Shown here: positions 21,993 through 34,413 of the stretch, one piece after another | Numbering within the stretch: position 1 is the first letter of the stretch | How the letters are laid out: each line of letters opens with the position of its first letter | Assembly: GCA_963383645.1 (NCBI GenBank) | Contig: OY726561.1 | Location: forward strand, 28,314,826-28,378,825 | From: Muscardinus avellanarius | Lineage: Eukaryota; Chordata; Mammalia; Rodentia; Gliridae | Direction: 5' to 3' | DNA: 64,000 nt | Made by a program: the position numbers and the translations under genes | Notes under the pieces: model-generated | Seen by the model: only the letters and a program-made list of their open reading frames with translations | The model's database searches: none | What the model was told of the DNA's origin: nothing

Positions 21993-23989
21993 CAATGTCT
22001 AGGATAAAATTAACTTACATCTCAAATATCAATCTAAATTTTCAAAATTATTTCACATTTCTTAGCTTATTTAGTATATTTTATTTAGCATATTTCAATG
22101 TCTTGGGAAATAGACCTTATTTTTCTCTGTTAATGTCAATCTGCACTGTGTAAATTTTAGTAAGAAGTACTCTGGATGACAAAGCTTTATGCGGCTTATT
22201 ACAAGGCTCACAAAAATAATAAGTATGAAATACTTATTTAAATATTCTTTGAATCCTTTTACTTGTCTTGAAGACTGTTTGATATGACAGAGCATTGCTA
22301 GATTCACCATATTAATGTAAATGAAATTAAGAGAACTATTTACTATAAAGATGAAATTATACATATATATATATATCCAGTTCCTTATTATGAATATGAA
22401 ATAAACATTCTGCACAACATAAATATTCATTCATATATTTAATCAGTTCTTACTATGCCTGACATTTTCAGATATTTATGTATTTACATGTTCAAATGCA
22501 TGTTTATTTTTATTTATATTGACAGATACTTGACAGTTGAAACTATAGTGATTAATCATACAATAAGCACATAAACACTTATTATTAAACATGACTTAGT
22601 TACTAGCTCTAAATATTATATTTATAACTAATGCTTATAAATATCAAAATACCACTTAATTCTATAGTGCTCACTATGATTTACAGAGGATTTGAGATTG
22701 AGGAAATTGGTTTTTTTTAACCTGAATAATAAAGTGAATCATTTACTCTAGCAGTGTAATGTTTTATGGGATTTCTAAAAACATGGTAATTATATCACCA
22801 TTACTAACCATATCAATGTGTCTAAACCTTAGAGATAATCCAGAGAAAAAAGTCTGAAGAAATCAGAAACTAAAAATGTGATTAAAGAATATATGAAGAT
22901 GTGTGCAAAGGAACAGAACAATAACAGCAGACCTATAAAATTAAGTGCACAGTGGTCAATTTGATCTCTATATAATCCCCTAGCAATTCTAAAATAGTTT
23001 ACCTAAGCAAATTCCTTATTGTCAATAATATTCCTCAGAAATAACTTCTTTTCACATTTACATAAATCACAGGAGTCTATTTTATGATGCTACATAATCA
23101 GGCAAAATAAAATGTTACATAAAATGGAAAAAAATTATGATTTGTTTTTTAGTTGTGTGTTAGTTAATGAGCCATGGAAGAGTTATTCTTTTAACATGGC
23201 CTAAAATTAAACAGACACAAGCATAAATGGTGATTTATATTTCTTCCTATTTGACTTTTTATACATATGCAATATTATTTTTAGGCTCATTTGTATTCAT
23301 GTGAGTTGGATTGCAATTTAAAGTCTGGAAGGTTTGATTTCATTAAATATTTTTTGCTTCAATCAAAAAGTCTGTACACACATGAATATTTCAAAACCAG
23401 TATCCATTTATTTTAAGACTCAACATTAGATTATTAAGTATTATACTAAGGAAAATGAAGACACTACTATAAAATATGGTAAAAATTGTATTGAACAAGC
23501 TACATATAAGAAGGGACCAAACCCCAAATAAACCAGTTTTAATTTTTTACCACTGTATTTTAATCATTCTACTGTAAATCCAAATTCTTTGTTCATGAAA
23601 AAAAATCTTGGGAAGATTCATAGCACCAGTAGACATTTTTAGGCATTGACATGTATGGTTTCATCTAATACTTTTATCTCTTCCAGAAGGAGTGAGAAGT
23701 CTTAGAAACTGAAAGGTAAGGAAGAAGAAAGCGTATACACAATTACTTATTTCTGCAGTTCATACCCGTATTTCCTTTGACCCTGATCCCTGTGCTGGCT
23801 CATGGTTAGAAACGAAATTGGGGAACTTAAGGCACAGAGAGGATATTACTTAATCAGTGCAATTGTAATGTGTTAGTTACATTTCTTATGGGATGTTTTT
23901 GTAAATTCTTGTGGGCAATGAGTATCCTTTTCAAGATAAAAGAGCTAGCTCTATTTCTCTAGTGTCCAATCTGATGGTAATAGTATGTT
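21993..23989. other. AT-rich unique sequence
   Basis: Nearly 2 kb with no gene and no recent transposon. A weak MIR-like patch at about 23815-23870 ('gaacttaaggcacagagagg') is only suggestive. The 111-residue antisense frame at 22095-22430 is a low-complexity, Ile/Tyr-rich chance frame. Confidence 0.45.
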
Positions 23990-25268
23990 TTAGAATATAT
24001 GTGATCAAAGACCTAGGAATTAAAACACTATCTTTACAACTATTAAAACATATGGTAAACTCTCTTTCCTATAAGAACAAACAACAACTTCCTCAATAAT
24101 ACTCTGAAAACTCCAGAAGTAAACCAAAAATTAAACAAACAGGATGATATTAAGATGTTTCTGCACAGCAAAAGAAACAATCAAGATTATGAGGGACAAA
24201 ACCTACAGAATGCAAGAAAAGTTTGCTAGCTACACTTCTAGCAGGGTATTAATATCCATAACGTAGAAAGAACTTAAAAACTTAACACCAGGAGTTGGGT
24301 GTGTTGGCGCACACTTGTAATCCCTGCACTTGGGAGGCTGAGACAGGAAGATGTCACAGGTTCGAAGCCAGCCTCAACTATTGAGTGAGGCTCTCAGCAA
24401 CTTAGTGAGATTCTGTTTCCAAATAAAGTATAAAATAGGCCTGGGAATATAGCCTGGAGGAGCTCCTAAGTTCCACCCTCAGTACCACACACACACAAAA
24501 ATAAACTAAAAATAAAATAATAATCACAAATAGGCAAAAATCTAAGCATACATTCCTCCGAAGCAGAAATACAAATGGCAACAAATATATGAAAAAATGT
24601 TCAACATTTTAACCATTAAAAAAATGCAAATCAAAGATATATTAAAATTTTATCTCCATCCCATGAAAATGATAATTATCAAGAATACAAATAATAATAA
24701 TGCTAATGAAGATGTAGGAGAAAAGAAATGCTCATAAACTATTGGTGGGACTGCAAATTAGTACAACCACTATGGAGATCAGTATGGAGGTTTCTCAAAA
24801 GACTAAGAATGGAACCACCACATGATGTAGTTATACCAATACTTAGTATTTACTCAAAAGATTTAAAAGTCAGCATCCTATAGAGACACATACAGATCCA
24901 TGCTTATAGTGGCTCAATTCACAATAGCCAAGTTGAAGAAACAACCTAGGTGTCTGTCAAGAGTTAAATAAATAAAATACCATAGATACACTCAATGGAG
25001 CTTTACTCAGCCATAATAAAAATGGAATCATCATTTGCAGGAGAATGAATGGAACTGGAGGGTAGCATATTAAGTGAGATAGGCCAGACTCGAAAAGTCA
25101 AGGGTAATGTTTCATAAAATTTTCATCGAGAGCAGTAGAGTTGTGCAAAAGGGAAAGAAGGCAGGCAGGGAAAAAGAAAGAGAATGGATCCAATGATGCT
25201 CTGTGAGTGTATGACTATATCACTACGCATCTCAATGTTATGTATAATTATAATGTGCCAATAAAAAC
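23990..25268 (+). mobile_element. L1 ORF2 3' region and 3' UTR, interrupted by a SINE
   Basis: ORF2 landmarks include 'gatgtttctgcacagcaaaagaaacaatcaaga', 'aaatgcaaatcaaagat', 'ctattggtgggactgcaaattag', 'cacaatagccaagttgaag' and 'tactcagccataataaaaatgg'. It ends 'taattataatgtgccaataaaa'. Many stops make it a pseudogene. The SINE at 24291-24500 splits it. Confidence 0.9.
24291..24500 (+). mobile_element. B1-dID-like SINE nested in L1
   Basis: The left monomer carries 'tcacaggttcgaagccagcctcaac' and the right monomer 'cctgggaatatagcctggagg'. It ends 'agtaccacacacacaca', an incipient CA tail. Confidence 0.88.
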
Positions 25269-25424
25269 TAATAATAAAGAATTTATGGGCATCTATACCA
25301 CTCTTCTCAGACTTGTGGCCTTGTTTAACATGCCAGTTTACCACAAAAACGTTCTATTAACAATTATCTAAAGTCCCTTCTTTCCTATTTTCTCTCTAGC
25401 TTCTAAATTTGAGAGAAAGCATTT

Positions 25425-25690
25425 GAGATTGAACAATAGAATAGCAGAAGGAGACAGTGGGTGGGAGGTGGGGCTGGGAAAAGGAAGACCAGATGAAAGA
25501 AACCATTCAAATTAGGCGGCATTCGTGTATAAAAATCTTACTACTCATATCCCTGTAATGTAAAGGAAGTGGTAAGCAGAGGGAAAGATCTATAGAAAAA
25601 CATGTACAAACCTGAATGTTTGTGTGTATGACTTGGAACCTCAGTGTGATGTACAATTACATATCATCAATAATAGTATTTTAAAAGAAC
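25425..25690 (+). mobile_element. L1 3' UTR relic
   Basis: The G-rich segment 'gacagtgggtgggaggtggggctgg' is followed by 'cagtgtgatgtacaattacatatcatcaat'. This resembles a worn 3' UTR of an L1 subfamily like that at 21500-21730. Confidence 0.5.
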
Positions 25691-26650
25691 AGGAAAATGC
25701 TAAACTCCAGAGCTTCATCTGATCTTCTCAAACTCATAATTTAACAAAAATTAGTAGTTTGTAATTAAAAGAAACTAAAGCAATATATTAGGTTGACACA
25801 TTATACATTTCTTGTGTTAAATAAAATTTAAAGGTAAAAAAAGAAGTTTGTTCTGTTATATATAAAATTTTGTATTTGAAGTGACTATATTAAGGGAACC
25901 CACACATTTTAAGAGAACATTTATAGATTTCATTTTCACAAAAGGAGAATTTGAGTCAAGATAGCACGGCATTTAGGATTTGATCTATTTTTACTACTCC
26001 AAACACACACAGCAATGTAAAATGTAGGAATAAAAAAAAAATCTAACAGCTATATCCAGGTTCAGAAACATGATGAAATCTCAGCGAAAAGCAGAAAAGA
26101 AATGTGAATCAGTCAGTGGAGCTGAAGGGTTACGACCAGTTTGAAACTGAAAGTGAACAGACTTGGTGAGAACTTCAGTCCCTTGTTAAAAAAAAGAGTA
26201 AATTAAAAATGGATTCCATTTAAGTTGGATAACCAAAGAGAACTTTGCTTTGTGTTTGCAAATAGGCATTGACGTAAAGCTCCCTTGTTGAGCAAAGAGT
26301 TGAGCAGATGAAGGAAATAAAAACAGCACAAAATACAGCTGATCCATTTGGCGAGTTAATTTTACAAAAAGGCCAGGTCTTAAATACAGGTATTTTTCAA
26401 TCTGAACTTAAACCAACCCACTCAAAATCTCTGTAACTAGGATAACTCATTCCCAAACTAAGTGTGAAGAAGGGGCTGGACAACTGCAGAAATTCTGGTG
26501 GGCATTTGAAGAGAAAGAGAGAAGGAAATGAATATGAAAGGAAGGTCTCATGATTTGGCCTCTCACTCAAAATAAACCTGTAAACCTGAACACTTTAAAA
26601 AATGATCTAGTATATATATAGAGAGAAGTAAAAGCAGCAACCTTAAAAAG
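25691..26650. other. Unique sequence
   Basis: No gene or clear repeat recognised. Confidence 0.4.
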
Positions 26651-26762
26651 AGAACTTTAATCTACTTCAGATTAAATTTATCTCTGAAAATAAATATCCT
26701 GAGTTAGAACTTTAATCTACTTCAGATTAAATTTATCTCCCCAAAATAAATATCCTGAGTTC
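26651..26762 (+). repeat. 55-57-bp tandem duplication
   Basis: The unit beginning 'agaactttaatctacttcag' and ending 'aataaatatcctgagtt' occurs at 26651-26705 and again at 26706-26762. It is almost unchanged, with differences only around 'tctctgaaaa' versus 'tctccccaaa'. Confidence 0.95.
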
Positions 26763-26793
26763 ATTTAGAAAGCATGTAGTTACAGTTATGAAC

Positions 26794-27168
26794 TGTTAGG
26801 GTTTGAATATGGAATGTTCTCCAGGAAAAGTGATGTAATGGCAAGGTAGTAAAATTCAGAAGTAAAATTATCAAATCAGGACTCTGAACTCATCAGTGGA
26901 TTGATCCACTGATGTATTAATAATTTTATTAAACTGGATATACTGCGTGGTAGCTGTAGGTAGATAGGGGCATGGGTGGAGGAGATGAGTATGTTGTCTT
27001 CAGGACTATATCTATCCCTGGCTGCTTCCCCGCTGCCATGAGCTAAACAGTTGTCCTCTACCAGGCCTTTCCACCATGATGTTTCTGCCTTGAAGTCAGC
27101 AACCCTTCTCTCCTCTACATGGATGTCTTCAGGTATTTTTATTACAGGGATAAAGAAGCTAATGAATA
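26794..27168 (+). mobile_element. Solo LTR, MaLR-like
   Basis: Landmarks are 'gtttgaatatggaatgttctccagg', 'actcatcagtggattgatccactgatg', 'gctgccatgagctaaacag', 'cctttccaccatgatgtttctgcctt' and an end 'cttcaggtatttttattacaggg..aagctaatgaa'. This order fits a MaLR-type LTR. No internal retroviral sequence accompanies it. Confidence 0.6.
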
Positions 27169-28364
27169 CATGAACAAAAAGGGATTGATATGAAAAATCA
27201 TCCTTAGAAATTGATAGTCATTAAAGTATAAGACTCAACAGATAAGAAAGTCTATATATAATTTAGGATAAAGAGAGAAATAATGAATTGGATGATAACA
27301 CTCAGCAGTACACCCATTTTTATAGGCAAATTCCAACAACTCTTCAATTCTCTGAATTTTGCAAAGTGCTTTACAGATACAAAGCAGAAAAGCCATTCAA
27401 TTTACTTCCTAAGGTTAACATAATTTTAATAATAATGTCAGTAAGAATAAAAAATATTTCTCAGCCCAATCTTATTTAGGAGCATAGGTAAAAATCATAA
27501 ACAAATAAAAGTAGTCAAAATCAGAAATATATTATTGTGTTTTAAAAAGAGTAATACTGTCTTCAAAAATAAATAATTGCTATGGAAATAACAGGATACA
27601 TTTCCATCAGATAAAGAAACCTTATTATTTATAAATTACCAGATTATAGAAGTTACCCTTATATAGTCACCACAGTAGAGGGGTGATTAAACATTTTTTC
27701 ATAAAAAACAATGTTGGTTTTTTTTTTTTTACCAAGGATCAAATATTCTTAAATATCTCTTCTTGCAATTCCTCTGCATGCTGTCCTTATTTTTCGCCTG
27801 CTTTACTCTATGAAGCTTTTAATTATGCAGTATATGTTTTACTTATCTTTTTTTCTATTCAAATATATCTTCCAGAACACTGGTATATCAATTGTTTTAT
27901 CTTTAGTACCTTCAAATATCTCCAGCATTTACAAGTGGACTCTCTGGCCTATCTTATATCATGTTCTATAAGACATTGCTACTCCAGGTATAATCTCAGA
28001 GTGAGGTCTTTCAACAGAATCTTTGTTATCTTTACAGAACAAAGTAAAAACATAACTAAGGAAGAGAATTTATAAATTGTTTCTAAATTACAATAAATGC
28101 AATAATCTATGGAATAAAACAATGAAAATACAAAATAATTTTGTGCCAAATGTCCTTTTATTTTTCTAGTAATTCATTCTTTTTGTTTTCAAAAAACGTT
28201 AGTCTGTAAAAAATCAAACTTTCTAATGAAAGATTTGAGAAAGCATACAATACTGTTCTATTTTTCTTTTATTGGTTTCCCCACTAGACACATAAATTTT
28301 AGCAAAAGTAAAATCCATTCTTTTTTTTTCTCTTATTATAAAAAAAATTAGTTGGGAGGCCACT
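27169..28364. other. AT-rich unique sequence
   Basis: No gene recognised. The 130-residue frame at 27683-28075 has no start context, domain or compositional support and is treated as chance. Confidence 0.45.
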
Positions 28365-28640
28365 AGGATGAGGCAACTCTAGCAACCTGGGTTCCTATGT
28401 AAACAGAATCCCAATACAGCCATCTATACATCTAGAGACTTTCCACTGGAAGGATCCAAATAAGGTTACTGTTCCATTTAACCAATCAAATATTTTCTTT
28501 TCCTTGTCTGAGTTCAATCTATAAAAGTCTTCTGCCACAGCCCTTTGTCTGAGTCCCAAACCACTTGCAGTCTGGGGCTGCTAGATTCATGAATGGCTGA
28601 AGACTTGAATATACTCCTCAATGTCTTAATGTGGTTCAAC
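28365..28640 (+). mobile_element. Candidate LTR with CCAAT and TATA boxes
   Basis: A block of higher G+C contains 'accaatcaaa' at 28481 and 'tataaaag' at 28520, a spacing typical of LTR U3 promoters. These are followed by 'ctgagtcccaaaccacttgcagtctggggctgc' and 'gaatggctgaagacttgaat', which reads like an LTR R/U5. No matching partner or internal region was found. A cellular promoter remnant is the alternative. Confidence 0.4.
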
Positions 28641-29340
28641 TTATATTCTAATCGCCATGTACATAACACAAATTTGTAAAAACATTAATGGGATGCTTTC
28701 TAATATTTTTTATGTTTCCCTTATTAAGATAAAGTATGCTATTTCCAATGCATGCACTCTTGTTTTAAACAATGACTGCAGAAGATACTGTCATGGTTTG
28801 GTTCACTTGTCTTCTTTGTGAAACCAGGAAATGAACGATGCCATTATTAGAATTAAGAAAGTAAGGGCAAGTAGCATTTTACAGGAACAAAAAAAGGTCT
28901 CTTAAAACGAAAATATGGATGCTAGTGAATGGTCTGAAAAAGGTATCATATAAAGCACCACTAAAGAAAGTGGAAAGTTTTCACATGTAACTGTTTCAAG
29001 TACAGTTATATATCTGACTTGATTTACTAAAAATGGTTTTGTTTATTATAAATTTAGTTTTCACAGTCAAGATTAATTTCTAAAAATTATACTGGGTTGC
29101 TTTGTTAAGTAAAGAGTTTTTAGTCTTGGAAATATTTAAACATAAGCTGGAAGATGACATGTACTTTAGTGAAAATGTCAACTAAATGCCATGGGAGGCC
29201 CCTTCAAATCTAAGCTGTTAGGAGCTAACTAAGCAAGGGCTAACTGAATGATAATGAGTAAGTTGAATGAGAACTAAAATTTGTTGTCCATTTGTATTGA
29301 AAATCAGCGTGGTGCTACAATATGCCTATAATTTGGGCAG
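28641..29340. other. Unique sequence
   Basis: No gene or identifiable repeat. Confidence 0.4.
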
Positions 29341-29344
29341 AGAG

Positions 29345-29510
29345 ACGAGCAGGCAGCTGGCATTTATTAGGATTCGACTCTATCAAATACTGTGATAGCT
29401 TTTCTGGCATCTCTCATGTGAGACTTTCAGCAATCTGATAATATATTACTCTCATTTTCTAGTTGAGTAAACTGAGGCTCAGAGAAATTCAATTACAGTA
29501 CTTTCCCTTT
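29345..29510 (+). mobile_element. MIR remnant
   Basis: 'cattttctagttgagtaaactgaggctcagagaaattcaattacag' matches the MIR core, preceded by a degraded 5' part. Confidence 0.65.
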
Positions 29511-30279
29511 ATCAGTAGGGAATATATACCAAGACCCCCAGTTTATATTTGAATCTGAGGATAGTACTGAAATTTAAATATACCTTGTTTTTTCCTATTC
29601 ATACCGAAGATCTCAACAACCTTAATATATCAGTATTTTCCTTCTATTAAACTGAGGACTATTGGCTTTTAATTTAAAGAAACCCATCTACTGCTTCTCT
29701 TTGACATCTCCACATTGCCAGAATAAGCTAGAGTTGCTCTTTATTGCATTAAGCACCATAAGACCTAATTGAACACAGTCCTGTTATATTGTGAAAGTCA
29801 GTCTGATAACCAAGATGGTAACTAACAGGTGGGTAGCATATATCTTGGAGACACTGGATAAAGAGATGATTCATATTATACTAAGGAGATGCAAAGAGTC
29901 AGCTAGAGATTTCATCACATTACTCAAAATGGCATTTAATTTAAAACTTATGAGTGGCTTTATTTCTGGAATTTTCTATTTAAAAGAAGATTACAATGTT
30001 CAAAGGCATCTTCCCTTATCCAGATACTCATAATTATTTATTCTCAGACTTTTGTTGAGAGTAGATATTTTTATTAAAATATTCCTTATAATTTTCTGTT
30101 ACAAACTTATAAAAGAAATAGCAACATGTAAATTGTCATTTTTCCCGTTGTCATTAACTTCTGAGAGTATAATTTAGACCTATTTATTATAAACTGCTCC
30201 CCTAACAGAACCTTTCAAATAGCTAATGTCAATATAAATATGTAAAGAAAACTCAATTTTCCAGTTTTTTTCCCAACAT
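29511..30279. other. Unique sequence
   Basis: No gene or clear repeat. The 80-residue frame near 29791 has no recognisable feature. Confidence 0.4.
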
Positions 30280-30440
30280 AAACTCCCATAGCACTTATTA
30301 GTATACCATATGAATTATACATTGTGTTTCATTAACAACACTTGACAAATCTTGTCTCACTATGCTGTGTAGATTATAAACTGAGGTTAGGGGCAGTATA
30401 TAAAAGTACTCCTATATTCAATAAATATTAGTAGAATTAA
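30280..30440 (+). mobile_element. L2 3'-end remnant
   Basis: 'catagcacttattagtataccatatgaattatac..' continues to 'gtagattataaactgaggttaggggcag' and 'ttcaataaatattagtagaatt', following the L2 3' terminus pattern. Confidence 0.5.
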
Positions 30441-31382
30441 TGTATAATAAGGTCTTTTTAATGTTTTATCATGACATACCATTTCACTGTCCTGGAGCCT
30501 GGTCTGTTGTTATACAATGGTTTATAGATGTGTGCTCACTCTGACAATGTATGCCTCAGGTATTAATTATTCATATTCCCTCTATTGGACCATTTTATAG
30601 CCCCCATTTATTTGCTCCCGAGCCTGGCCTACTCCTATACATTTCTACATTCTATCTCTCAGTTGGTCTTCACTTCCCTGTATAGGCAATTTCATATGTC
30701 CATAGTTGTTCTAGAATATGCTGGAGGTCTCAAGGCTTACACACACTATGGTCAAAATACCCAGAGGTACCTAGGTTGTATGCTAGAAACTTGCATGAAG
30801 TTACCAGAAAAATAACAGTATTTTGGAAAGTTGTTTTCAAAATTTCAAAGTAGATCTTTTTGTGAAGATCAGTAGTAGAGCTAAGCTCTTCTATAAAACA
30901 AATATATTGCTTTCCATTAAAAACAAAAGAAAGACACCATAAATTCTCAAAAGCTATTCTGAGATGAAAGGTCATCTTCAATATTTATGTAAAATACTAA
31001 TTAAAACTAATATGACTAATTTATGCATATGGAAATGTGTATATTCAGAGAAAAATATACGAAGGGCTATATATTTACAATGTGCATAGTTTTTGTTCAA
31101 ATCAGGGATTATGACTAATTTATTCCTCATTAGTCTGCATTCTCTATGTTTTACAATAAACATTTATTATTTGTACAACCAAAACATTATTTAAGACTTT
31201 ACTGAGTGACAACATTTTCATTAATCCTTGTTATTGTCTCCAGTACCATGGTATTAGCAACATCTGGCAGCAGCTTTTATCAGTAATTAGAAAAATTAAA
31301 TTTTGTACATGTTTTATTTCTTAAGATCTTGCCTAAAATTCATTTCTCAATTTACTCTTTTATTATTTTTTTGACTTTATCT
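30441..31382. other. AT-rich unique sequence
   Basis: No gene or recent repeat recognised. Confidence 0.4.
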
Positions 31383-31397
31383 AAAATAAGCATTGAT

Positions 31398-31603
31398 GCC
31401 AGGCATGGTGGCACACGCTTGTAATCCCCATGCTTGGGAGGCGGAGACAGGAGGATGTGCAGGTTCGAAGCCAGCTGTGCTGGCTTAAGAGACCCTGTTG
31501 CCAAAAATTTTTTTAAAGTATAAAATAGGTCTGGGAGTATAGCCAAGAGATAGAAGGGCTTCCAGGAACCCCAGTACCACCAAAAAATAAAATAAAATAA
31601 AAT
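31398..31603 (+). mobile_element. B1-dID-like SINE, short young subfamily
   Basis: The copy is complete with 'ggttcgaagccagc', 'ggcttaagagaccctg', the right monomer variant 'ccaggaaccccagtaccacc' and a (TAAAA)n tail. A perfect duplication 'aaaataagcattgat' (31383-31397 and from about 31604) flanks it. Confidence 0.95.
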
Positions 31604-31617
31604 AAAATAAGCATTGA

Positions 31618-32350
31618 TTATTTAAATGACTTCTCTAAATGCAGTCAAACTTTTAAAGATAGTATTCATTTAAATTTATAGTTAAGTCTACATCTTTAAT
31701 AGGCAACTAATTTTGGCTGGCCCCTAGAGTTATGGTAAAACAAGTTTTACCATACCCATGCAGGCTCTTTACATTATCTATCCAGAAGATAGAATACTCC
31801 AAGAAGCTTTTTTTTTTTTACATATGTCTTTTAAAAAACAAAGATTCCATTTCCTTTAAAATAAACTTTTAGGTGGCATGTAGCAATGAATAAACCAAAT
31901 GACATATTGTCTATACAAGCAAATAATGAAAAATTCTAAGCTTATATAGTATAAGAACAAAATATAATAATATTTCATATTATAAATGTGGTCTTTAAAC
32001 CACCGCTTACCAGGATGTTAGTGCAGCAATCCAGTTCCACAACGTTCCCACATAAAATCAAACCAGCTTGTTTTCTAAATGAAGTAATTCTGATGGGTGG
32101 AGCCTCAGTCAGAAGCACTGACCAAACATGAATAATTTTAGAAGGAGCTATTGATGTCAAAAATCCGCCTCTGCTTTCACAAAGCAAAACCATTCTGAAC
32201 AAAAACAAAAAGAAAAGAGATGCTACTAAACTTTAGGCAAGCTGAAATAGGAAGCAGGCAGGTGATGCTCGCACTTCCTGAACAAATTTGTATGAGGCAA
32301 AAGGTATATGCAGAGGAAAAGATTTAAAATGGAATAGTCAAATTTGTTTT
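31618..32350. other. Unique sequence with a perfect short palindrome
   Basis: No gene seen. A perfect inverted repeat with 11-bp arms 'tatggtaaaac' and a 2-bp centre lies at 31731-31754. Confidence 0.5.
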
Positions 32351-32428
32351 GTGCTGAGGATATTGCTCAGTGGCATAGCATAGCAAGATCCAGGGTTCAA
32401 TTCCCAGAACCACACACTCACAATAATG
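32351..32428 (+). mobile_element. ID-like monomeric SINE
   Basis: 'gtgctgaggatattgctcagtggcatag..gatccagggttcaattcccagaaccacac' matches the ID/tRNA-Ala-derived SINE. The A box ('tgctcagtggc') and B box ('gggttcaattcc') are recognisable. Confidence 0.75.
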
Positions 32429-32794
32429 TTAAAATGGCTGTATCTCTCTGAAGTGTCACCATAAGAGGTTTTCAATGTACTTCCTGCCACCAGCTTCATT
32501 GCTGACCCACTGACTTAGGGGTAAGATACATTCTATCTTGTCAGCAGAAACTTGGCTTATCAAAATTGAGCTACTGGAAAAGTATGACTTTCAATTTCTG
32601 TCTTAAACTATAAATTGTAGATTAGTGTACTCTCTGCCATGACTTTTTTTTTCCCTTGAGCAGATCAATAGACTACAACCTCAAAATGGAGAAAATACAA
32701 GATGTTTTAAGGAATTATTTGGCTTGTGAGAGAAACCAGAGCTCAACTCTGTGTCACTTTTAACTTTTGTAGCTTATTAGTTTTTACTATTTTT

Positions 32795-32960
32795 ATTGGC
32801 ACATCATGTTAATAAATCTTAAAAGGATACGTGTAAGATGGTAGAGGCAAACATGCACACATAACTCATTTTGCCCTTCCCTAATTTATACCCCATCTCC
32901 TTCCCCCTCTCTCCTTCTCATATTTAGCTTAGTGATTAACTTTGATGTTTGTAAAGAAGA
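32795..32960 (-). mobile_element. L1 3' UTR fragment, reverse
   Basis: 'tttttattggcacatcatg' is the complement of an L1 3' terminus. It is followed by a C/T-rich tract ('tccttccccctctctcc') and 'gcttagtgattaactttgatg', the complement of 'caaagtcaatcactaagc'. Confidence 0.75.
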
Positions 32961-33046
32961 AAACTCCTTCATTTTATTTGTCATAGATATTTTGGAGAGT
33001 TTAATGAGAAGATGAAATAAAGTCACATACGAAAATGTTCATTAAG

Positions 33047-33252
33047 ATGGGCGTGGTGGCGCACACTTGTAATCCCCACACTTGGGAGGTGGAGACAGGA
33101 GGATGGTGCAGGTTCGAAGCCAGCCTTGTTGGCTTAAGAGACCCTTTTTCCAAATAAAATATAAAATAGGTCTGGGAGTATAGCCTGGAGGTAGAAGGGT
33201 TCCATCCCTAGTACCACCAAAAAAAAAAAAAAAAAAAAACAAGAAAGAAAAA
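33047..33252 (+). mobile_element. B1-dID-like SINE, short young subfamily
   Basis: The copy is near-consensus with 'ggttcgaagccagcc', 'ggcttaagagaccc' and right monomer end 'gggttccatccctagtaccacc' plus about 20 A. A perfect 16-bp duplication 'gaaaatgttcattaag' lies at 33031-33046 and 33253-33268. Confidence 0.95.
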
Positions 33253-33268
33253 GAAAATGTTCATTAAG

Positions 33269-33631
33269 CTAAAAATGTTGTTAAAATTGTTAGTGATATT
33301 ATTAATCCTATTTCTCTGATAGTAGTAAGGGAACAAAGAGAAAAAGGGCTCATCTCACATTTATATTTGTCTAAACCATTTTAACATATTTATGAATGTG
33401 TCCCAAAGCTCATTTTTGTGACTACATATTCCAAGTATGCATTGTACAGTGTTTTGTTGAATTTTGCATTTATATCAAATTTCTGTTTCTACATCTTAAA
33501 AATTCAAGCAATAACAATACCAGAAAAAAAAAAAACACCATTGTTGAGAACTGTTTGGGATGATAACGGATGCCTTGAATTCTCCAGTCATTTTGTAGAC
33601 GACCCATTTCATAGAGAGGAAACAAAGGCAT
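33269..33631. other. Unique sequence
   Basis: No gene or clear repeat between the SINE and the next LTR. Confidence 0.4.
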
Positions 33632-33980
33632 TGTTATGGTCTGCACTCCCCTTGCACACATTCATGTGTTGAAACCTGACTTCCAAGGTATAGAATTAGA
33701 AGGTGGGGTCTTTGGAAGGCAATTAGACGGTAAGTGTGGAGCCCTCATGAAAGGATTTTCCTGAAAGGGGCAGAAGAGACCAGAGTTCTTTCCTCCACCG
33801 AGTGAAGACACAAAGGGAAGATATAATCTCTGGACCAGAAACCCAGCCCTCACCAGATACTGAATTTTCTAGCCCTTTGATTTGGGACTTTCTGGCGTCC
33901 AGAAGTGTGAGTAACATACATTTTTTTGTTTCTAAGTCAAGAAACTTACAGTGTTTTCTTATGGAAGCTCAGACTGAGAT
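33632..33980 (+). mobile_element. Solo LTR, ERVL-MaLR-like
   Basis: 'tgttatggtctgcactcc', 'tcatgtgttgaaacctgac', 'agaaggtggggtctttggaaggcaattag', 'gagccctcatgaaagg', 'cagccctcaccagatactgaattt' and 'gactttctggcgtccagaagtgtgag' appear in MaLR LTR order. It is the same family type as 19957-20293. Overlapping small frames on both strands are LTR shadows. Confidence 0.75.
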
Positions 33981-34179
33981 AGGCCTGGAACTCAGTACAT
34001 TTGCCACAGGTGATACACAGTCACTCTCCTGCCTCACTGGCCACAGGATTTTGTGTGACTATGCTAACTCTTCATCATTGTCGGCACTGTGTGGACAGAA
34101 CTGAGACCATCTTCACCGCATCACTATCATTGGTTGCTTTCTCTAAACTTTCAAGATATGGTAAAAATCAAATTCCATT

Positions 34180-34182
<3 letters not shown>

Positions 34183-34224
<42 letters not shown>

Positions 34225-34413
34225 GTACTGGGGTTCCTGGAAACCCTTCTACCTCCGGGCTACACTCCCAGACCTATTTTATAGGTTTTTTTTTTTTTTA
34301 ATTTGGAAACAGGGTCTCTTAAGCCAGTGCGGCCGGCTTCGAACCTGCACAATCCTCCTGTCCACGCCTCCAAAGCTCAGGGATTACAAGGGTGTGCCAC
34401 CATGCCCGGCTAC
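34183..34413 (-). mobile_element. B1-dID-like SINE, short subfamily, reverse, with (TG)n tail
   Basis: A (TG)n array (34183-34222) joins directly to the reverse right monomer 'gtactggggttcctggaaaccc'. The reverse left monomer with 'ggcttcgaacctgc' follows. The T-run at 34287-34299 lies between the monomers. The 166-residue frame crossing it is repeat-derived. Confidence 0.92.

Noticed and set aside
22095..22430. A 111-residue antisense frame
   Set aside because: It crosses a short (TA)n stretch and is Ile/Tyr-rich. It is most likely chance.
27683..28075. A 130-residue plus-strand frame as a gene
   Set aside because: Composition matches AT-rich non-coding DNA (Phe, Ile, Tyr and Cys rich), with no motif, no homologue recalled and no promoter or start context.
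32351..32428. tRNA gene
   Set aside because: It has A- and B-box-like segments but is clearly an ID-type SINE. The cloverleaf is not intact and it carries an A/C-rich SINE tail.
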